Source: Opitutaceae bacterium UBA6669
GTDB lineage: Bacteria > Verrucomicrobiota > Verrucomicrobiia > Opitutales > Opitutaceae
Direction: 5' to 3'
DNA length: 5,708 bases
Assembly (NCBI GenBank): GCA_002455175.1
Contig: DKKJ01000365.1
Span: 30,665-36,372, forward strand
The notes beneath the pieces were generated by a model, which worked only from the letters and a program-made list of their open reading frames with translations, had not been told where the DNA came from and ran no database searches. Positions 1-5,708 of this stretch are shown one piece after another (positions within the stretch are counted from its first letter, which is position 1; each line of letters opens with the position of its first letter). A program made the position numbers and the translations under genes.

Positions 1-49
1 GAGTCTTCTCCGGCAAACCCGCTAATGCCTGCCTGGGTAGAAAGAAAAC

Positions 50-1981
50 TCAGGATGAGGGATCCTGCGACAAAATCACTACGGAGTAAGGCCCTACGGA
101 AACGGTGATTCGATGAGAAAGACCATCCGTCGCTTCTTCCACCGCATCCTGATCCGTCACCTCAAGGCCTCCGAACTCGTCTGAATACTCTTTTGCATCG
201 CTGTTAAGCCGCACCCGCCACCGGCCACCGTTGGGGACTCCAAGCGCAAGTGTCTCCACCGCCTCATTGGCGAAGTTCATGACGATAATCACATCATCTC
301 CGGGACCACCGTTGGCCCAGCGACGAAAGGCGAGAAGCTTTTTTTCGTGATTGATATGAAACACATGCAAGTGCTGCCCACAGAGACCGGCTGTAGTCCT
401 TTGAAGATTACGTCGCAGAGCGATGAGGTCGCGATACAGAGCGTGAATTCCATGGAAGCGCTCTTGTTTGGCCCAGTCGACTGGCACCTCGTCGCGGAAC
501 CATTCGTCCTCGAGAAACTCCTGTCCTTGGAAGAGCATCGGGATACCCGGAGACGTCAACGTCAACGCCGCTCCAAGCGTAGAGCGTTTTTTGGCGTAAA
601 ATCCGCCCGCTTCGTCTGCCGCAATCTCGGTAGGGAGTCGTGCCTTCCCATTGGCTACTTCGTCATGTGATTCACTGTAAATCACCCGCTTGAACGCATC
701 ACCTTCGTACTGGTGATGCAGAGCATGCAGAATGGCATCGAGGCTACGATGTCCATCTTCAGATACAATCAGGGTGGAACGTACAGGATGCACAAATCCT
801 GCGTCCCATTGACTGCCGAATCCCGCACCGCCAGCATCAGCGGGTTTCACCAACCACTCGCTGTCGTGGAGGTCTTCTGCAATCGTCAACGAGCCGGGAA
901 ACTTTTCCGCGATATCGCGGTTGATGCTTTGCAGCAGGCCCCAACCATCAGCCAACTCGTTCCCCGGATCGCCATGATTGCCGTTCACCGTGCGAATGTA
1001 GACCGACATATCCACTCGTAGGCCATCTACGCCAAAATCTCTCATCCACATCATCGCATTATCTCGGATGTATGCGCAGACTTCCGAGCGGCCATAGTCC
1101 GGTCGTGTGTCCCCCCAGGGGGTTTTTGACTTCCAGTCATTATAAAAATAAATCCCGCCCAGCCCATTCTCGTTCCAACCATCGAACTGCCAGAGGCTGA
1201 GGTCCCCGGGACCGAAATGGTTGTACACGACATCGAGAATCACGCCGATGCCATGATCGTGCGCCGCTCTAACCAATTCCAGAAATCCTTCGGGGCCACC
1301 ATAAGCACTCTCCACCGCGTACGGATGAGCAGGATTGTAGCCCCAGGAAAAGTCACCAGCGAACTCAGCGATCGGCATCACTTCAATGGCATTGATACCT
1401 AGCTCTTTCAGATACGGAAGCTTCGCGATCCCCGAAGCGAATGTCCCCGGTCCTTTTTCCTTAGTGGTATGGAAAGATCCGACATGAAGTTCGTAAACGA
1501 TCAACTCGTTGAAGGGAGGCAATTGAAAGCGGGGCTCCGCCACCGTTTCTTCAGGCCACCAAACGATTCCGTTGCCCACAGAATTTGTCACTTTGCGTAC
1601 ACGAGGATCGATCCGATCCAGCCGCTCATCATTCCGTTTCAAGATGAATCGGTATTCGTCGCCACGCTTCGCTTCTGGAACCGCGCATGACCAGCAACCG
1701 CCATCCTCTTTTGCTAAGGGGTGTGACTGCTCGTTCCAGTCGTTGAATGTTCCTACCACCGCAACGCTCTCTGCGTGAGGAGCCCACACCCGAAATCCAA
1801 CACCCGTATCCATCCGAATAGCGCCCATGCCAGACGTGGCGAGGGGCTGTACGGGCGGCGTTTCTGGCGCGGTAGACTGCGCTTCAGCTTCGACCGGCAT
1901 AGACGCGGAGCCGGTCTCAGGTGGAGAAATGGTGGTCGAATCTGCGCTGGATCCCGAAGTGGAAAGGAAGGCACTCGTCAT
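50..1981 (-). CDS. GH13 alpha-glucan enzyme with CBM48-like domain (branching-enzyme-like)
   Basis: A 643-residue cytoplasmic enzyme of the alpha-amylase superfamily, probably acting on alpha-1,4-glucans such as glycogen. Residues 1-50 are a Ser/Thr/Pro/Glu-rich low-complexity leader. Residues about 57-140 form a CBM48/E-set-like domain (GVGFRVWAP, then VGTFNDWN). The (beta/alpha)8 barrel follows, with GH13 region I DVVYNH (250-255), region II GLRVD with the likely nucleophile Asp324, region III IAEDL with the likely acid/base Glu369, and region IV SHDEV with Asp440. The C-terminal part (about 540-640) looks like the usual all-beta domain. All catalytic residues are present, so it should be active. 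The barrel resembles GlgB and TreZ relatives, and sequence reading alone does not settle branching enzyme against malto-oligosyltrehalose trehalohydrolase or a hydrolase. No clear ribosome binding site precedes the ATG at 1981; Met28 (1900) and Met52 (1828) are alternatives, also without a good site. A gap of 161 bases separates it from the upstream gene. Confidence 0.88.
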   Translation of the reverse strand: MTSAFLSTSGSSADSTTISPPETGSASMPVEAEAQSTAPETPPVQPLATSGMGAIRMDTGVGFRVWAPHAESVAVVGTFNDWNEQSHPLAKEDGGCWSCAVPEAKRGDEYRFILKRNDERLDRIDPRVRKVTNSVGNGIVWWPEETVAEPRFQLPPFNELIVYELHVGSFHTTKEKGPGTFASGIAKLPYLKELGINAIEVMPIAEFAGDFSWGYNPAHPYAVESAYGGPEGFLELVRAAHDHGIGVILDVVYNHFGPGDLSLWQFDGWNENGLGGIYFYNDWKSKTPWGDTRPDYGRSEVCAYIRDNAMMWMRDFGVDGLRVDMSVYIRTVNGNHGDPGNELADGWGLLQSINRDIAEKFPGSLTIAEDLHDSEWLVKPADAGGAGFGSQWDAGFVHPVRSTLIVSEDGHRSLDAILHALHHQYEGDAFKRVIYSESHDEVANGKARLPTEIAADEAGGFYAKKRSTLGAALTLTSPGIPMLFQGQEFLEDEWFRDEVPVDWAKQERFHGIHALYRDLIALRRNLQRTTAGLCGQHLHVFHINHEKKLLAFRRWANGGPGDDVIIVMNFANEAVETLALGVPNGGRWRVRLNSDAKEYSDEFGGLEVTDQDAVEEATDGLSHRITVSVGPYSVVILSQDPSS

Positions 1982-2142
1982 AAGGCGTCGGCAGGCGAAG
2001 GTGTAAGCCTGACGGCGCTTGAAAGACTCCTAATTCACCAACCAGTTCGCTATCAGCTTGGTGAAAATCGCCGGAGCAAGGATCTGCACTTACCCCAACA
2101 AACACCCTCGGAGAAAACCCGGCATACGCTACGGGCATTTTC
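1982..2142. other. Intergenic gap between the exosortase unit and the GH13 gene
   Basis: This is 161 bases without a credible gene. The right end holds the possible terminator hairpin. The remainder should carry the promoter of the GH13 gene if that gene is transcribed separately, but I see no good -35/-10 pair. An AGGAG at 2028-2032 (minus-strand sense) is not followed by a start codon at a useful distance. A 73-codon reading frame starting at 2138 on the minus strand runs into the GH13 gene in another frame and has no recognisable family features. Confidence 0.6.
2113..2142 (-). terminator. Possible Rho-independent terminator after the exosortase unit
   Basis: The hairpin begins at the base after the TGA of the EpsI-like gene. 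GAAAA (2142-2138) pairs with TTTTC (2117-2113), CCCG (2135-2132) with CGGG (2121-2118), and an inner GC pairs with GC around a four-base loop. Two-base bulges (TG and TA) interrupt the 5' arm. On the minus strand the GC-rich stem runs into a short TTTTC tract. The T tract is only four long and the stem is bulged, so it may be a weak terminator. Its place exactly after the last gene of the unit is the main support. Confidence 0.45.
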
Positions 2143-2691
2143 TCAGGCCTTCGCTTTTGTGATGGTAGGTTCCACGATGGTCACGACCCACCAGGGTCCC
2201 TCATCCCTACCGTTACGCGCGGCCCAATACCAAGACGACACATCTGACCAACCTCCCTCATCTTCAAGTCCTACAATGATGCGTTCTCGGACGGTCCAGG
2301 CTTCCTCCTTTCGCTCCACCGTAAATTCGCTCCAGATTCTCCCGTTCCTATCTTTAACCAGGCCAATCGTTCCGACCCGGTAGCCCCAGGCTCGAAAACA
2401 ATCTGAAGCCGGATGCACCCCTCGCGTCGCCGCTGTCACCCAACGTAGCACCACCTGGCGTTCCTTTTGTTGAAAGAGTGCAGTCTTCCCGGGAAAACCT
2501 CCCGCGAATGACGCTTGCTGGCTTTGCCGGTTGAGCTGTATCCAGGGATCTCCTTCAAACGTCTCCGGCCAGCCAGGGAAAGATCCCGCATCGTGCTGAA
2601 CTTCGCCCAACGCGTCTGCAGACCGAGACAGGACCACGGGAGCCAGCGCGCTCAGCAAACAGACGAGCCAGAAAATCAGTACAGGGTTCAT
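2143..2691 (-). CDS. EpsI-like exosortase-associated protein
   Basis: A 182-residue protein with a hydrophobic N-terminus (residues 3-22) that is a signal peptide or membrane anchor, placing the rest outside the cytoplasmic membrane. The body is rich in Trp and carries HPASDCFRAWGY at 93-104. This resembles the His-Pro...Cys...Gly-Trp/Tyr signature of EpsI (DUF3485) proteins, which accompany exosortases and are encoded separately or fused to their C-terminus. The match is a short motif plus size, topology and position, so I call it EpsI-like rather than EpsI. The start codon shares one base with the stop of the exosortase gene (TAATG), and no separate ribosome binding site is visible, so translation probably depends on reinitiation. 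EpsI function is poorly known; a role supporting processing or export of the PEP-CTERM cargo is inferred. The family call is moderate, but the gene itself is very likely real. Confidence 0.75.
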   Translation of the reverse strand: MNPVLIFWLVCLLSALAPVVLSRSADALGEVQHDAGSFPGWPETFEGDPWIQLNRQSQQASFAGGFPGKTALFQQKERQVVLRWVTAATRGVHPASDCFRAWGYRVGTIGLVKDRNGRIWSEFTVERKEEAWTVRERIIVGLEDEGGWSDVSSWYWAARNGRDEGPWWVVTIVEPTITKAKA

Positions 2692-3527
2692 TATAATCGC
2701 GCGGTCAGTGAGTCTTTCCCACGGGTCCAGATAAAAACGCCGACGACACTCACCGCAAAAACCATAAGGCCAATGGCCTCATGGAAGGGTCGCGCCCACG
2801 GCCAGAGTCCGGACTCGACGAAAAAAAGTAACGTGACCCGAACTGCATTGGCGGCCAGCACAATGATCATCGTAGCCAGAGCGGTATGAGCGGTGCGCCA
2901 AAACCTCATGCGAAATCCAGCACACAAAGCGGCCGCTAGTAGGGCAGAGGTCCACAACATCTGCACTCCGCTACACGGCGCATCGACAATCACGTCTCCT
3001 CCCGCCCACTGCAAAACCACCCCTTCGCGCTGAGTCATCACCCCAAAGCAGGACAGCAAGAAGCGACTCGCCTCTGCCGCCACCACGCGAAGGGGATAGC
3101 CCGCATAAAACTGAAGACTAGCCGTCACCGGTAGAGCGAGTATCCACAATCCCAATCTACCCCAACTTCCGCCCCCACCCCATGTGAGCACCGCCACACT
3201 TAAAGCCCACACCAGCCCACGCAGCAACGGTGGCGTGCCTATCATCACCCAGGCACTCACAACCAGGCCCGCCAATGCCACGCTCATTCGGCCAGTGGTC
3301 ACGGGGCGCAACCAAACCTCTTTCGGCGTCAATCCCATCGCTAATCCCACCGCGAGCAATCCCCACGGCTCCTCGCCTCCATCCAGCGCGCGGCGTCCCA
3401 TCCACTCCAAAACCGGCCACCCGGCGAGAAAGGCGGCAGGCAAGAGCGCCCACGTGTGCAACCACACACCCGAGCGCTCCCGCTCCCAAAGCGACTGCAA
3501 CTTACTCCAGAACGTCCGAAGAATCAT
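2691..3527 (-). CDS. Exosortase (PEP-CTERM sorting transpeptidase, Xrt family)
   Basis: A 278-residue polytopic membrane protein, a normal length for a single-domain exosortase, with about seven or eight hydrophobic segments (roughly 22-42, 54-66, 82-98, 102-116, 123-141, 187-204, 214-236, 252-268). The family's catalytic signature is complete: Cys185 in DAPCSGVQM, Arg230 in NAVRV and His249 in FHEAIG, each at or near the outer ends of membrane segments. Exosortases are thought to cleave PEP-CTERM signals at the outer face of the inner membrane and pass the protein on for surface attachment. The gene overlaps the end of its likely substrate by four bases (ATGA); a GGAG sits one base from the ATG, too close to be a normal site, which suggests translational coupling. 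It lacks the fused C-terminal EpsI domain, and the next gene appears to supply that function. I do not assign a lettered Xrt subtype. Confidence 0.92.
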   Translation of the reverse strand: MILRTFWSKLQSLWERERSGVWLHTWALLPAAFLAGWPVLEWMGRRALDGGEEPWGLLAVGLAMGLTPKEVWLRPVTTGRMSVALAGLVVSAWVMIGTPPLLRGLVWALSVAVLTWGGGGSWGRLGLWILALPVTASLQFYAGYPLRVVAAEASRFLLSCFGVMTQREGVVLQWAGGDVIVDAPCSGVQMLWTSALLAAALCAGFRMRFWRTAHTALATMIIVLAANAVRVTLLFFVESGLWPWARPFHEAIGLMVFAVSVVGVFIWTRGKDSLTARL

Positions 3528-4405
3528 GCTCCAGAGGAAAGTGACGTTGTCACAGGCTCACGATCGGACGCCTTCTTGCGTCGGCGGAGGCGCCAATAGG
3601 CTGCGGCTCCGGCCACGACCAACAGCGCGACTGTCTCGGGTTCCGGTGTGGTGGGGACGGTCTCCATCGTCGTCATCCCTTCGGGAAGTGAGTGGGGTTG
3701 CTGCACCTTTTCCGCCGCTCCGCCGGGATTGATGGGCCGGGGAGTGGTATCCACAGCAACAAACGAGGTAAACCGCGTGAGCAGATGATACTTTAGCCCG
3801 GTCTCAACGATCTCCGCGCGACGCGTCGGGCGGTCGTCACCTAGCGCATGCCGATCTTCCAATTCGGAGATGCGTTCCCTCGCCCAGAGCTGCGCTAGCA
3901 CTCCGCCAGTATGTAGCTGGGTAGCCTGCCCGATTTCCATTTCACGAAACCACATTCCCTGCGCGGTATGTCCTTCCAACCGAATTTTCCCCTGCGACTC
4001 TCCCGAGTATTTTCCCACCCACACCAGCGGTCGCTGGGCCAAGACATCAGGCAAGTGCTCTGGATAGACGGAGCGGACATCAAGCCCCGTATAACGAGCG
4101 CGCACTTGCGTCAGAAGCGGGCTGGCGATCATGCGTTGAAAGCGTCCCAACTGCCCAGCCACCGCAGCTGGGCTCTCAATGACTGCCGGTTCTGCTCGCC
4201 CCGCTCTCGCCAGCCGTTCGATCAGCTCGCGATTGACGGCAGAACCGATCCCAAAAGCAAACAGGTTGGCGTCTCCAATATGACTGCGCACCAAGGCGTA
4301 AGCTTCAGCTTCAAGATCGACATAACCATCCGTCACCACAACGACACTACGAGCAATTCCGGGGGATCTGGGCAAAGCGAGAGCCGTCTGGAGTGCAGGA
4401 AGGAG
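3524..4405 (-). CDS. 3' part of the VIT/vWA protein: rest of vWA and PEP-CTERM tail
   Basis: The open frame continues for 293 codons after the TAA. In numbering of the whole gene, SVVVVTDG (417-424) carries the MIDAS aspartate Asp423, and FAFGIGSAVN (446-455) is a typical vWA strand and loop. A beta-rich region follows, then LLTRFTSFVAVD (605-616), a hallmark of VIT/vWA proteins, then a Pro-rich linker and the sorting signal. The first possible start is a TTG at 4375 (codon 408), which has no ribosome binding site and lies inside the vWA fold, so I do not believe this half is an independent gene. Its stop overlaps the exosortase start by four bases. Confidence 0.75.
   Translation of the reverse strand, partial: LLPALQTALALPRSPGIARSVVVVTDGYVDLEAEAYALVRSHIGDANLFAFGIGSAVNRELIERLARAGRAEPAVIESPAAVAGQLGRFQRMIASPLLTQVRARYTGLDVRSVYPEHLPDVLAQRPLVWVGKYSGESQGKIRLEGHTAQGMWFREMEIGQATQLHTGGVLAQLWARERISELEDRHALGDDRPTRRAEIVETGLKYHLLTRFTSFVAVDTTPRPINPGGAAEKVQQPHSLPEGMTTMETVPTTPEPETVALLVVAGAAAYWRLRRRKKASDREPVTTSLSSGA
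3572..3646 (-). other. PEP-CTERM sorting signal of the VIT/vWA protein
   Basis: The three parts of an exosortase signal appear in order: Pro-Glu-Pro at codons 651-653, a hydrophobic helix of about 13-15 residues (VALLVVAGAAAYW), and a basic cluster RLRRRKK (669-675). A further 15 mostly polar residues follow before the stop, longer than the few residues usual after the basic cluster. A Thr/Pro-rich linker precedes the motif, as is common in this class. This is the only PEP-CTERM signal I find in the window, and it sits next to the exosortase gene. Confidence 0.85.
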
Positions 4406-5596
4406 TTAGGTCGATCCGCCCCCTTGCTGCCGGTCGAGCAAACGTAAGGCCAAAGCCAGGTTTTCCGGTGTCGCTGGGAGCGGCACTCTCGACAAAACCT
4501 GATTCCCACCGGCGAAGAGCAACACGTTGAAGGTGTCTTGGTCTCGCAGGTCCAGTAGGAGCTGCCGCAGAAACGTTCGGGCGGTCTCGAGCGGAAATCC
4601 ATGCATGGAACCCGAAACGTCGACCACAAACACAAAGTCGCGCGGCGGGATCCAGGCGGGATCGATCCGGGGCGGCGGTTGCACCGTCGCGAGGAAATAG
4701 TGCTCCCCTTTCCACTCTTCCACGAGCAGCCCCGCCGATAACTGAGCTTGTCCCACACGGTAGCGTAAAATAAAATCACGGTTCATGCTCACCGTGTCCT
4801 GCGGCTGCAGCTCTAGCCGCGTCCGATCACCCGAGGAACGTGTTTTCACGCTATGGGAAACACACTCAAGAGAGGTCACGGGCATTCCGGCCACAACCTC
4901 TGCTGAAACGGTAAAGACGGGCTCCAGCTCAGCCACCGGCACAAAATAGGGCGAAGCAGCCTCCGACTCCGTCGGCTCTCCACCAGCCTCTGCGGAGGCA
5001 CCTTTGCGGTAACGAGGCCCCACCGTGGTCGGCACGATCCATTCATATTCCCCGTCCACGGGCAGAAGCAGCTCGGTGTACTGCAATTCCACCGTGACTT
5101 CATCACCCGGAAGAATATTCGCCACACTCATCTCGAAAAGATTGCTGCGTTGGGCGGTCAGCAACGCGGCCCGCTGTCCGGCTTTTTTTGCTCCCTCGTA
5201 TATCTTTCGCGCCTCGTCTTTCTCTTTGATCATTGCCTCGATCCGTCTCGCTCCCACCTGCAGGATCAAACCGTGGACCGCCGCACGAGTAGATCCGGGG
5301 AAAACATAATTGGCCTCGAGCGGACGATGACCCTCGTTGCGGTAAGTTTGCGTGAGTTTCACCGCCGCGATTGCCCCGGTCAACGTCGCCTCCACGTGCG
5401 TACTCTTCAGGGGAAGGGCATCCACTCCCGGAGCTGCGCCCGTGACTTGGAAAAACGGCGAATGCGATTCTACCGCCGAGAGCAAAGGCACGAGCGCGCT
5501 CCCCAAAAACACCGCGAACAAAAAGCACAAGGTCACTCTGCTCAACACGCGGCCGGAAAACCCACCGCCAGAATGCAGACAAAAAGGGGAAATCAT
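4406..5596 (-). CDS. 5' part of the VIT/vWA protein: signal peptide, VIT domain, first half of vWA
   Basis: 396 residues up to the TAA. The N-terminus has a basic stretch to Arg20, a hydrophobic core (21-40) and a likely cleavage near LLSA (38-41), so it is Sec-exported. The VIT domain spans about 61-177, with LTQTYRNEG (81-89), EANYVFPG (94-101), the helix around EKDEARKIYEGAK (125-137) and VANILPGDEV (158-167). A linker with a Glu/Ala-rich segment (199-214) follows. The vWA domain opens at about 319 with DVSGS (Asp326, Ser328, Ser330), the first MIDAS element, and the reading frame stops right after the MIDAS threonine (Thr396). A protein ending here would lack the rest of the vWA fold and the sorting signal, and is unlikely to be stable or retained at the surface. 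The start at 5596 is supported by GGTGAG eight bases upstream and an in-frame TGA four codons before it. Confidence 0.85.
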   Translation of the reverse strand: MISPFCLHSGGGFSGRVLSRVTLCFLFAVFLGSALVPLLSAVESHSPFFQVTGAAPGVDALPLKSTHVEATLTGAIAAVKLTQTYRNEGHRPLEANYVFPGSTRAAVHGLILQVGARRIEAMIKEKDEARKIYEGAKKAGQRAALLTAQRSNLFEMSVANILPGDEVTVELQYTELLLPVDGEYEWIVPTTVGPRYRKGASAEAGGEPTESEAASPYFVPVAELEPVFTVSAEVVAGMPVTSLECVSHSVKTRSSGDRTRLELQPQDTVSMNRDFILRYRVGQAQLSAGLLVEEWKGEHYFLATVQPPPRIDPAWIPPRDFVFVVDVSGSMHGFPLETARTFLRQLLLDLRDQDTFNVLLFAGGNQVLSRVPLPATPENLALALRLLDRQQGGGST

Positions 5597-5604
5597 GCCG
5601 CAGT

Positions 5605-5610
5605 CTCACC
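5605..5610 (-). promoter_or_regulatory. Ribosome binding site of the VIT/vWA gene
   Basis: On the minus strand GGTGAG lies eight bases before the ATG at 5596. It is a partial match to the GGAGG consensus at a good distance. It is the best such site before any gene in the window and supports the chosen start. Confidence 0.5.
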
Positions 5611-5620
5611 GAGCTAGGTG

Positions 5621-5658
5621 AAGTCATCGTGAACCTCGGATGAAATCACGATGAACTT
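5621..5658. promoter_or_regulatory. Inverted repeat upstream of the exosortase unit, possible operator
   Basis: TCATCGTGA (5624-5632) and TCACGATGA (5646-5654) are perfect inverted copies of nine bases with a 13-base spacer. Allowing one bulged A at 5655, the arms extend to twelve bases each (AAGTCATCGTGA against its complement ending in CTT at 5658). The arm centres are 22 bases apart, about two helical turns, as expected for a dimeric regulator. The repeat ends 24 bases before the start codon. A leader hairpin in the mRNA is the alternative. No promoter hexamers were recognised with confidence. Confidence 0.5.
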
Positions 5659-5667
5659 TCTCATCAT

Positions 5668-5685
5668 GCACCGGCAACACGGTGC
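5668..5685. repeat. Short perfect inverted repeat (6-base arms, 6-base loop)
   Basis: GCACCG (5668-5673) and CGGTGC (5680-5685) flank the loop GCAACA. No T tract follows on either strand, so it does not look like an intrinsic terminator. It could be a small protein-binding palindrome, part of an upstream gene's end beyond the window, or chance. Confidence 0.3.
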
Positions 5686-5708
5686 GCACTCAAGCCCGAG
5701 AACCTTTC

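Larger units (their letters stand above)
3524..5596 (-). pseudogene. VIT/vWA PEP-CTERM surface protein, one gene broken by an in-frame TAA
   Basis: Read as one unit this is 690 codons plus a final TGA, with a single internal stop at codon 397 (4408-4406). Both sides are in the same frame, and the join is natural: GGGST, stop, then LLPALQTALALPRSPG, which is the expected vWA stretch between the MIDAS threonine and the following beta strand. The lesion is therefore a substitution, not a frameshift. A GAA (Glu) to TAA change is the simplest reading, because VIT/vWA relatives often have Glu after that threonine (from memory). The 293 codons beyond the stop keep family features such as LLTRFTSFVAVD and a sorting signal, so decay, if real, is recent. 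Sequencing error, a recent nonsense mutation or stop readthrough are all possible. The intact product would be exported, bind a divalent metal through its vWA domain and be processed by the adjoining exosortase. Confidence 0.8.

Noticed and set aside
1..49. Terminator after the GH13 gene
   Set aside because: A four-base ACCC/GGGT pairing exists but the inner stem is unpaired and there is no proper T tract, so the support is too weak to list.
50..1981. Firm naming of the GH13 gene as glgB or treZ
   Set aside because: The catalytic regions fit both groups and their uncharacterised relatives. The window holds no treY, treS, glgA, glgC or glgX neighbour to decide, so no symbol is given.
1775..2383. 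A 202-codon plus-strand reading frame crossing the intergenic gap
   Set aside because: It overlaps two well-supported minus-strand genes, has an Arg/Ser/Pro-rich composition typical of antisense frames in GC-rich DNA, and shows no domain.
3541..3553. GTGAC-GTT-GTCAC mini-hairpin near the end of the cargo gene
   Set aside because: It has five-base arms inside coding sequence with no T tract. It is easily explained by chance, although a minor effect on the ATGA junction cannot be excluded.
3184..3732. A 182-codon plus-strand reading frame opposite the exosortase and cargo genes
   Set aside because: It is antisense to the catalytically complete exosortase, low in complexity (Pro/Arg/Ser), and has no recognisable motif.
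4376..4408. Frameshift or two separate genes in the vWA region
   Set aside because: Both parts share one frame, and the codons between the TAA and the TTG at 4375 read through as normal vWA sequence. The only lesion is the stop codon. The TTG has no ribosome binding site and lies inside a domain.
5103..5627. A 174-codon minus-strand frame starting upstream of the VIT/vWA start
   Set aside because: It runs in another frame through the signal peptide and VIT coding region, is Arg/Gly/Ser-rich, and has no family features. The VIT frame is clearly the coding one.

Overview
The window is 5,708 bases from a bacterial chromosome of moderately high GC. Every convincing gene lies on the minus strand, so transcription runs from the right end to the left. 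The organism cannot be named from the sequence. An exosortase, a PEP-CTERM cargo protein and a GH13 glycogen-type enzyme point to a Gram-negative, exopolysaccharide-forming bacterium. Verrucomicrobia, Planctomycetes and Proteobacteria all fit, and the choice among them is a guess.

Right part (5708 to 2143): a compact three-gene unit. The first gene (5596 to 3524) encodes a secreted protein with a signal peptide, a VIT (vault/inter-alpha-trypsin) domain, a von Willebrand A (vWA) domain with MIDAS metal-site residues, and a C-terminal PEP-CTERM sorting signal. An in-frame TAA at 4408-4406 breaks it immediately after the MIDAS threonine, and the reading frame continues without any shift on the far side. 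The second gene (3527 to 2691) is an integral-membrane exosortase with the expected Cys, Arg and His residues. The third (2691 to 2143) is a short secreted or anchored protein resembling the EpsI-type exosortase partner. The junctions overlap (ATGA, then TAATG), so translation is probably coupled. Together they look like a self-contained, single-substrate surface-anchoring system: cargo, its sorting enzyme and an accessory protein. A strong inverted repeat upstream of the first gene may be an operator, and a hairpin directly after the third gene may be the terminator.

Left part (1981 to 50): after a 161-base gap there is a complete GH13 alpha-glucan enzyme with a CBM48-like N-terminal domain, most like the glycogen branching or trehalohydrolase group. 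It is probably a separate transcription unit with no obvious functional link to the sorting genes. Positions 1-49 hold only the sequence after its stop, with no gene visible.
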